Positions 1-4,333 of a DNA stretch of 5,412 nucleotides are shown one piece after another (position 1 is the first letter of the stretch; each line of letters opens with the position of its first letter). The DNA lies in contig CAMLEO010000387.1 of assembly GCA_946478975.1 (NCBI GenBank), positions 1 through 5,412 of the forward strand, given 5' to 3'. A program made the position numbers and the translations under genes. A model generated the notes under the pieces. The model saw only the letters and a list, made by a program, of their open reading frames with translations. It was not told the DNA's origin and did not search any database. This DNA comes from an uncultured Steroidobacter sp. (lineage in GTDB: Bacteria > Pseudomonadota > Gammaproteobacteria > Steroidobacterales > Steroidobacteraceae).

Positions 1-1386
1 TCCGGCACCGCGCTGCTGGATCAGATTCAGCAGCTTCAGGACGGCATCGATCAGGTTCCCACGGATCAGCGCGGCGCGCTCCAGGAGCGCATCAGCAAGT
101 TGTTAGATAAGCCCGAGACGCAACTTGCGGTCACGATGGCGTTGAATGACAACCCGCAGCTCGTGCAAGGCGACCGCGGCAACGAGCTGGCTTCGACGTT
201 CGTCCAGCTGGGAATTGTCGGTCACGATAAACCGCTGGCGGTGACATTCGTTGCCGCTTACCTGCGCGAAAACGTGATGGGCCCGAGCACGAAGATCGAT
301 TTGAGCAATCCGGCGTCGCTCGGCCTCGTGCGCTCGCAACTGGAGCACGCGTTGAGAGACAACGGCGCACTCGCATCGATGCTGAAGGTCTCGCCGCAGC
401 AGATGAACGAGATTGCCGACACGCTCATCAACCTGGTGCCGCCGTCGAAAGCGCCTCTGGATGTCTTCGAGCATGCGAACAACGTCGCTCGTAACACCAA
501 CAACGCCTTCGACAAGCTCGATGCGAGCCTCGGCCGCAACACGCCGTTCAACCTCGCGTTCCGCACCAGTGCAGTTGCAATCGTTGGCACCGGCCTGGTG
601 GGCTCGATCCAGCGCTATGGCGAAGATCCGCGACTGCGCAATGCCGTCGACGTGGTGCTCGAATCGGCACGCGTTGGCGTCGATGGCGCACAGTTGTTCG
701 CAACGTTACGTTCCTGGCCCGAAGGACCGGCCGTTTCGGGTTTGCAGATGGCGGGAAGATTCGTGCACGTGCTCGGCGCCACCATCGCAAGCGCGGACGG
801 TTTGAATCGACTCGGCCAAGGCGACTACCTCGGCGCGGGCCTGAGCTTCGCAGTTGCCGGCGGTGTGACCTGGGGCGCCCTCGGCTCGTCCGCTTTCGCA
901 GGGCCGATCGGCTTCGGTATCGCCGCCGTCGGGACTTTGGGTTTGTGGATCTACGACGGCATTCGCTCGGCCGCTCACAACAGCCGCTTCGAAGGAGAAA
1001 CAACGTCCAATTTCCTGAAGCAGGCCAACTTCGATGCCGACGCAGCACATGAGCTCGCCGATCAAAGCGGCGAAGGCTTCAGCGTCGTTCCCTTGCTCAT
1101 GCGCTACGGTGAACTGCGCGGCATGAATGCACAGCAAACCGTCGCTTGGATCAATGACATCGATCCGACGCGTCTCGGCGCGCTACGCGACAGCTTGCAT
1201 CGAACGCTCGATGAGATCGACGGCGATGTCGCGCGATTCCAGGCAACGGATGCGAACGACCAGTTCCAGGTAGCCGATACCCAACAGCGCCCCTGGTTCG
1301 CTGCCAGCGGCGTTGCTCCCCCCTTGTCGGCGGCTCATGTGTATTTGATCATCACCGTGCTGCATATAACGCAGCTTTGCGCGTAA
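1..1386 (+). CDS. Large hydrophobic-core protein of unknown function, 5' end outside window
   Basis: The frame is open from the first base to the TAA at 1384-1386, giving 461 residues. The TTG at 100 has no ribosome site and is internal, so the true start lies upstream. The first ~180 residues are helical and rich in Gln, Leu and Asp (for example QIQQLQDGIDQ). A short hydrophobic stretch lies near residues 189-203 (SAVAIVGTGLVGS). A long Gly/Ala-rich hydrophobic block spans about 274-320 (GAGLSFAVAGG, then GPIGFGIAAVGTLGLWIYDG). A charged helical region follows (LADQSGEGFSVVPLLMRYGE, LDEIDGDVARF). I do not recognise a named domain. The mix of long helices and a glycine-rich membrane-inserting block is like that of large secreted effectors, translocator-like proteins or polymorphic-toxin carriers of plant- and soil-associated proteobacteria, but that is only a resemblance. 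The tail (AAHVYLIITVLHITQLCA) is oddly hydrophobic and follows a run of six C. The gene ends 4 bases before the convergent gene's stop. Confidence 0.85.
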   Translation, partial: SGTALLDQIQQLQDGIDQVPTDQRGALQERISKLLDKPETQLAVTMALNDNPQLVQGDRGNELASTFVQLGIVGHDKPLAVTFVAAYLRENVMGPSTKIDLSNPASLGLVRSQLEHALRDNGALASMLKVSPQQMNEIADTLINLVPPSKAPLDVFEHANNVARNTNNAFDKLDASLGRNTPFNLAFRTSAVAIVGTGLVGSIQRYGEDPRLRNAVDVVLESARVGVDGAQLFATLRSWPEGPAVSGLQMAGRFVHVLGATIASADGLNRLGQGDYLGAGLSFAVAGGVTWGALGSSAFAGPIGFGIAAVGTLGLWIYDGIRSAAHNSRFEGETTSNFLKQANFDADAAHELADQSGEGFSVVPLLMRYGELRGMNAQQTVAWINDIDPTRLGALRDSLHRTLDEIDGDVARFQATDANDQFQVADTQQRPWFAASGVAPPLSAAHVYLIITVLHITQLCA

Positions 1387-1390
1387 TCAC

Positions 1391-1834
1391 TCATTCCTGC
1401 GGGCTCCTGGTGAGCGCGCTGGACTCCTTTTGCAACGAATGCTCGGCCGCTGCGACCTCGACAAAACGTTCGATCAGCCTGCGATAGTGCTGCCGCCGCT
1501 CGGCAGCACTGAAATCGCCGCGGTCGATCAGTTCGAACAGCACATCGATGCGGTAGCTTCCCACTGAAGGTTTCTTTAGCAACTGCACGATGGTCGGAAT
1601 GTGCATGATCAAGATTCCGGGCGCGAGCCAGCTCCACCAGGACATCGCGGAAAAATCGACGAACGTCACTGCGTTGAGAGCAGGCTGAAACAACGAGCTC
1701 ACAGACGACAGCGCGCCGCCCAGCACCAGCCCCAACGACGTGCGCACCGGATCTTTAAGAAACAACACTCCGAGCGCTCGATCGGCATTGCGCGTCCTTT
1801 GATCCAACGGCTGAAGTCGATCCAGAGGATTCAT
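1391..1834 (-). CDS. Small membrane protein of unknown function, second gene of a coupled pair
   Basis: This gene encodes 147 residues with an ATG at 1834-1832 and a TGA at 1393-1391. The start overlaps the TGA of the upstream gene in an ATGA arrangement, which suggests translational coupling; a GGGAG (complement of 1845-1849) lies 10 bases ahead. Residues 1-30 are charged. A moderately hydrophobic Gly/Ser segment lies at about 33-56 (SLGLVLGGALSSVSSLF). A clearer membrane helix lies at about 66-86 (WWSWLAPGILIMHIPTIVQLL). A charged, helical cytoplasmic tail follows (ELIDRGDFSAAERRQHYRRL). I recognise no family. Its tight link to a protein with a FecR-type N-terminal module suggests the two form one membrane complex. 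It is convergent with the large protein at its left, so an immunity role is possible but unsupported. Confidence 0.8.
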   Translation of the reverse strand: MNPLDRLQPLDQRTRNADRALGVLFLKDPVRTSLGLVLGGALSSVSSLFQPALNAVTFVDFSAMSWWSWLAPGILIMHIPTIVQLLKKPSVGSYRIDVLFELIDRGDFSAAERRQHYRRLIERFVEVAAAEHSLQKESSALTRSPQE

Positions 1835-2493
1835 TCGGACAACGCTCCCGTGGGCGTGCGCGCCGCCGAAGTGTTCGATTCGGGTGGCGGCGGTTCCGGC
1901 ACCAGCGACGGCCGACGTTTGCCGCCCTGCCCCGTGAAGTCGATGTCCTCACCGTGCGTCGTGATGAACTTGACGAAGTCGCGCACCTCCGACTCGGTGC
2001 TGCCGAAATATCCGCTCATGACCCGAAACCCGATCACCGCCTCCTTGATCATCAACAGCACCAGGCCTGCGAACGCGACCGCCGCGATCTTCAGTGCCCG
2101 CGTGTCATCCAGAAACATCCATCCGGCAAAGCCGCACACGGCGACGATCAGCAGGCCGAGCTTCGGCAACAGATATTTCCGTTTCACATGAGTGAAATAA
2201 CGGCGTGACAGAGTACGGTGATCTGCACGTGCCTGCGCCGTTGCTCGATCCAAGCCGAGCAAACATGCAAGCACGCGCTTGAGCTTGTTTCTCCTGCTCT
2301 GGCGATCGTCGGCGTGCTCCCGGGTCGCGATGGACAGCAATGCCGACGCATTTTCGGGCGAGCGCCGCAGCCAGCTCGAAAATTCGCGCACTTCGTCCGT
2401 CGGCAAGAACTTTGCCTTCGATCGCAGGTACCAAAGGGCAGCCTCGGCGAAATCTGCATTCGGCTGTCGCTGTTTACCGTCAGGCATGTCCAT
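1831..2493 (-). CDS. FecR N-terminal-module protein with two membrane segments and no FecR sensor domain
   Basis: From the ATG at 2493-2491 this gives 220 residues. A GGGG (complement of 2501-2504) lies 7 bases ahead. The frame stays open upstream to an ATG at 2949, but that stretch overlaps the divergent fecR gene and has no protein-like pattern; ATG 2589 is a second, weaker possibility. Residues ~14-57 read like the cytoplasmic N-terminal domain of FecR regulators (DUF4880 type): a helix (FAEAALWYLRSK), then FLPTDEVREFSSWLRRSPEN and ALLSIA. The neighbouring FecR has the matching SSPENVPDLLSI. Instead of one membrane helix and a periplasmic FecR domain, this protein has a basic linker, two membrane helices (~107-127 and ~134-151), a conserved-looking stretch KEAVIGFRVMSGYFGSTESE and a Pro-rich tail. 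In FecR proteins the N-terminal module contacts the FecI sigma factor, so this protein may bind a sigma factor at the membrane (inference). Its last bases overlap the next gene's ATG. Confidence 0.8.
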   Translation of the reverse strand: MDMPDGKQRQPNADFAEAALWYLRSKAKFLPTDEVREFSSWLRRSPENASALLSIATREHADDRQSRRNKLKRVLACLLGLDRATAQARADHRTLSRRYFTHVKRKYLLPKLGLLIVAVCGFAGWMFLDDTRALKIAAVAFAGLVLLMIKEAVIGFRVMSGYFGSTESEVRDFVKFITTHGEDIDFTGQGGKRRPSLVPEPPPPESNTSAARTPTGALSE

Positions 2494-2608
2494 ATCAACG
2501 CCCCAATTGGTGACAACGTCCGTCGTTGGGTTAGACCGATCCGCTGCAAACAATGCCCCCTGCAAACATCGACGGGCCACAGCCCTCATTGTTGTTCTCG
2601 CAAATAGG

Positions 2609-2636
2609 GGATTATGCTGAGCTGCAGTGCGGTCAA
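2609..2636 (-). promoter_or_regulatory. Possible promoter of the divergent membrane-protein pair
   Basis: On the - strand TTGACC (2636-2631) is followed after 16 bases by TAATCC (2614-2609); an overlapping CATAAT (2616-2611) is a better -10 match but gives only a 14-base spacer. It lies in the 202-base gap (2494-2695) between the divergent genes and would leave a ~110-base leader ahead of ATG 2493, or a very short one ahead of ATG 2589. On the + strand a weak TTGTTG (2589-2594) and TATGCT (2613-2618) pair with an 18-base spacer could serve fecR. No other clear operator was seen in this gap. Confidence 0.25.
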
Positions 2637-2695
2637 TTGAGTAGAACTGACTCGAATCCGAACCCGACCGGGACGGCACGCAAAAGGAACTCTCG

Positions 2696-3667
2696 ATGTC
2701 TGTCCGACAAACTGACGATCGACACGCAAGGAGAATGTTTGAAGCGGCTCGCGTCTCTATCCTGTGCAGAGACGAGCCGTACATGAGTCCGCAACTGCGT
2801 GAGCGCATCGTGCGATGGATGCGAAGTTCGCCCGAGAATGTTCCTGATTTGCTCAGTATCGACGCGCTCGCGCAGCGCCTCAGATACTTGAAACTCACCG
2901 ATAGCAGCACTCGGCTGCTGCAATCGAAGCCGCACGCGCGGCGCGTCACGATGATTCCCCGACGTGCTGTGTTGATCGGCGCAGCGCTCGCGCTGCCGCT
3001 CGGATTGTTTATTTCTACGACTCATGACGGCGATGCGCCGATCTGGCACATGACACTCGATGATGGAAGCATCGTGCATGGGTTGCGCGGCGCCGACTTC
3101 GCCGTCGAGTTCAGCCACGATCGCCGCTTGGTACATCTCACCCGCGGCGAAGCAGTGTTCCAAGTGGCGAAAGATCGCAATCGCCCCTTCATCGTGCGCT
3201 CACCATGGAGCGACTCGATCGCAGTCGGAACGCGATTCGGCGTGGTCACCGACGACGACGCAACCACAACGACAGTTTCCGAAGGCGAGGTTCGCGTCGT
3301 CGCGCCGGCCGGCAGTGAGCCCATCGCGGGCAGGAGGCTGCATGCGGGCGAGGAGATTCGAGTCGCAGCGGGCGCATCGGCGCCGCAATCCATCGTGGCC
3401 GTCGATGCCGAGCGGAAGATCTCCTGGTCGGCAGGCTGGCTGGAGTTCAACGGGGAAACTGCCGGCGATGCCGTGAAGACCTTCAATCGCTACAGCAAAG
3501 TTCGTATCCGCATCACGCAGCCCGAACTGTTCGCGACTCGCCTGAGCTTCCAGCGCTATCAGATCGATCAACCGGAAGCCTTCGCCGACAGCGTTAGAGC
3601 AACACTGCACGCGCCCATGACCCGGAACGCCACCGGGACGGTGATCTACATCGGCAAGGTCCCGTAA
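2696..3667 (+). CDS. fecR: FecR-family transmembrane regulator of an ECF sigma factor
   Basis: This gene encodes 323 residues. The start is fixed by AAGGA at 2684-2688, 7 bases before the ATG. FecR proteins sit in the inner membrane, sense the state of a TonB-dependent receptor in the periplasm and control a FecI-type sigma factor. Residues ~13-65 form the cytoplasmic N-terminal module (RIVRWMRSSPENVPDLLSI). One membrane helix lies at ~90-107 (AVLIGAALALPLGLFIS). The FecR domain spans ~116-203 with its typical run: LDDGSIVHGL, VHLTRGEAVFQVAKDRNRPF, IAVGTRFGVV and TVSEGEVRVV. Residues ~243-323 are the C-terminal STN-like (DUF4974) region, beginning SWSAGWLEFNGET and DAVKTFNRYS. Length and domain order are normal. 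The odd point is context: fecI normally sits directly upstream, but here a divergent gene takes that place. The nearest receptor is on the opposite strand beyond a small peptide gene. The controlled sigma factor must be encoded elsewhere. Confidence 0.95.
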   Translation: MSVRQTDDRHARRMFEAARVSILCRDEPYMSPQLRERIVRWMRSSPENVPDLLSIDALAQRLRYLKLTDSSTRLLQSKPHARRVTMIPRRAVLIGAALALPLGLFISTTHDGDAPIWHMTLDDGSIVHGLRGADFAVEFSHDRRLVHLTRGEAVFQVAKDRNRPFIVRSPWSDSIAVGTRFGVVTDDDATTTTVSEGEVRVVAPAGSEPIAGRRLHAGEEIRVAAGASAPQSIVAVDAERKISWSAGWLEFNGETAGDAVKTFNRYSKVRIRITQPELFATRLSFQRYQIDQPEAFADSVRATLHAPMTRNATGTVIYIGKVP

Positions 3668-3717
3668 TCGCTCGGGCGCGATGATCAGCTGAAGCGGGAA
3701 TCTAATGTTGGCGTGCA

Positions 3718-3734
3718 GCGCTGCTGCTCAGCGC
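3718..3734 (+). terminator. Weak hairpin after fecR
   Basis: GCGCTG (3718-3723), a 5-base loop and CAGCGC (3729-3734) form a perfect 6-base-pair stem about 50 bases after the fecR stop. No T run follows, so it may only slow transcription or protect the 3' end. Such short stems are common by chance in GC-rich DNA. Confidence 0.25.
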
Positions 3735-3746
3735 CGCGATCTGTAT

Positions 3747-3767
3747 CTATTACGTCCAATGTAATAG
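3747..3767. repeat. Perfect 7-7-7 dyad, operator-like
   Basis: CTATTAC (3747-3753), a 7-base spacer GTCCAAT and GTAATAG (3761-3767) form a perfect inverted repeat. Its low GC content and 14-base centre-to-centre arm spacing are compatible with a dimeric regulator site. There is no T run on either side, so it is less likely to be a terminator. Which protein would bind is unknown. Confidence 0.5.
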
Positions 3768-3817
3768 CATGCGCAGCGGCAACATTGTTCTTGCAACAAT
3801 TGCCAATACAAAAGAGA

Positions 3818-3848
3818 TCGCAGCCCCATCTTCCGTGAGAGGCTGCGA
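3818..3848. repeat. 8-bp perfect inverted repeat with 15-base loop
   Basis: TCGCAGCC (3818-3825) pairs fully with GGCTGCGA (3841-3848) across a 15-base loop. In RNA this would be a stable GC-rich stem. No T run follows. It could belong to a folded leader ahead of the peptide gene. Confidence 0.45.
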
Positions 3849-3914
3849 ATCAACCATGGCTCCTCAGCCCTGGCTCGCCCCCGGATTCGCAGCGGACCTC
3901 CTCCCTGAGGCCCG

Positions 3915-3951
3915 CCGAACCACCATAGGCGAACCAAGCGCTATGGTTCGG
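3915..3951. repeat. Inverted repeat with two alternative left arms
   Basis: CGAACCA at 3930-3936 pairs perfectly with TGGTTCG at 3944-3950 (7 base pairs, 7-base loop). A second copy of CGAACCA at 3916-3922 lies in a competing longer arm (3915-3928) that can pair with 3941-3951 through 5 plus 6 base pairs with a 3-base bulge. The two folds exclude each other. Confidence 0.45.
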
Positions 3952-3978
3952 GTCAATGATCTTCGGTCTCTGCTCACT

Positions 3979-4006
3979 TTGACCGGACGTCGCCGACGAT
4001 TCTACC
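3979..4006 (+). promoter_or_regulatory. Possible promoter of the small peptide gene
   Basis: TTGACC (3979-3984) is followed after 16 bases by TCTACC (4001-4006), then more C residues. The -35 is good and the -10 weak for a housekeeping promoter. The same TTGACCG start, spacing and C-rich end are seen upstream of the divergent membrane-protein pair. It would give a leader of about 100 bases. Confidence 0.25.
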
Positions 4007-4102
4007 CCCTCCAAATTACTATTTTTCACCGCCGGTGGATCGCCAATTGCTGTTTACCAAGGGGAAGCGCACCTTACCGCGCGCAGGAGGACGGTTTGAT
4101 CT

Positions 4103-4107
4103 AAGGA
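4103..4107 (+). promoter_or_regulatory. Ribosome binding site of the small peptide gene
   Basis: AAGGA sits 6 bases before the ATG at 4114, an ideal distance, and is what singles out this short frame as a real gene. A stronger GGAGG at 4086-4090 is too far from the ATG to serve it. Confidence 0.75.
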
Positions 4108-4113
4108 ACCGTC

Positions 4114-4269
4114 ATGAACGAGAAGGTCGATCTGGTAGAACGCGAAGTCGAAGGGATGAGCTTTGTGGATCTCGGCGATGCGGCCGAAGAGACAAAGCAG
4201 ATAGCGCCAGCGAACGTCGCCCCGGACAGCACATATTTCATGGGCTGGCCGACACGTGAACCACTGTAG
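4114..4269 (+). CDS. Candidate lasso-type peptide precursor (51 residues)
   Basis: The frame runs from ATG 4114 to TAG 4267-4269. The acidic first half (residues 1-28) ends in FVDLGDAAEETK. Leaders of proteobacterial lasso peptides such as astexins end in a similar LG-x-A-x-x-E-T-R/K, with the Thr second from the cut site. The second half (29-51) contains VAPDSTYF (35-42), then GWPTREPL at the C-terminus. From memory, astexin-1 has VEPD then TYF, with the Asp closing a nine-residue ring. Aligned this way, Ile30 would be residue 1, Asp38 residue 9, and the tail would carry bulky Tyr, Phe, Trp and Arg suited to plugging a ring. The problem is that Thr27 predicts a cut before Gln29, which puts Asp38 at position 10. 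No Cys is present. FecR on one side and a TonB receptor on the other fit known lasso loci, but no maturation enzyme is in the window. Alternatives are another class of modified peptide or a small unmodified signal. I am fairly sure it is a gene, and moderately sure of the class. Confidence 0.65.
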   Translation: MNEKVDLVEREVEGMSFVDLGDAAEETKQIAPANVAPDSTYFMGWPTREPL

Positions 4270-4285
4270 TAATTGAATGCATCGC

Positions 4286-4319
4286 GGAGGGAGTCCCGCG
4301 TCACGTGGGTACTCCCTCC
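4286..4319. terminator. Hairpin between convergent peptide and receptor genes
   Basis: GGAGGGAGT (4286-4294) pairs perfectly with ACTCCCTCC (4311-4319). Three further C-G pairs inside (4295-4297 with 4307-4309) extend the stem past a single bulged T. It starts 16 bases after the peptide stop and ends 14 bases before the receptor stop, so it can serve both strands. There is no T run on either side, so stopping may be imperfect or depend on a factor. It may also protect the short peptide mRNA from 3' decay. Confidence 0.6.
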
Positions 4320-4333
4320 CGATGGAGCACCTG

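Larger units (their letters stand above)
3668..4113. other. Long intergenic region with several inverted repeats
   Basis: These 446 bases between fecR and the small peptide gene hold no convincing gene. A 111-codon open frame at 3769-4104 (+) lacks a ribosome site and has no protein-like composition, and the - strand frame at 3728-3937 is similar. The region does hold four short perfect or near-perfect inverted repeats, listed separately, and AT-richer patches near 3741-3815 and 4011-4030. It probably contains the promoter and a structured leader for the peptide gene (inference). Confidence 0.7.

Noticed and set aside
548..1137. Long - strand frames inside the first gene
   Set aside because: Arg/Ser/Pro-rich products typical of antisense shadow frames in GC-rich genes.
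2494..2949. N-terminal extension of the - strand FecR-module gene up to ATG 2949
   Set aside because: It overlaps the well-supported divergent fecR gene, has no clear ribosome site, and its residues are low in protein-like pattern. The FecR-type module starts soon after ATG 2493.
3769..4104. 111-codon + strand frame in the gap after fecR
   Set aside because: No ribosome site before the ATG, unlike-protein composition, and it runs across inverted repeats. Its stop merges into the ribosome site of the peptide gene.
4270..4333. Second copy of a lasso-like precursor in tandem, as some astexin loci have
   Set aside because: Only 64 bases remain before the receptor stop and they are mostly hairpin; no second leader pattern is seen.
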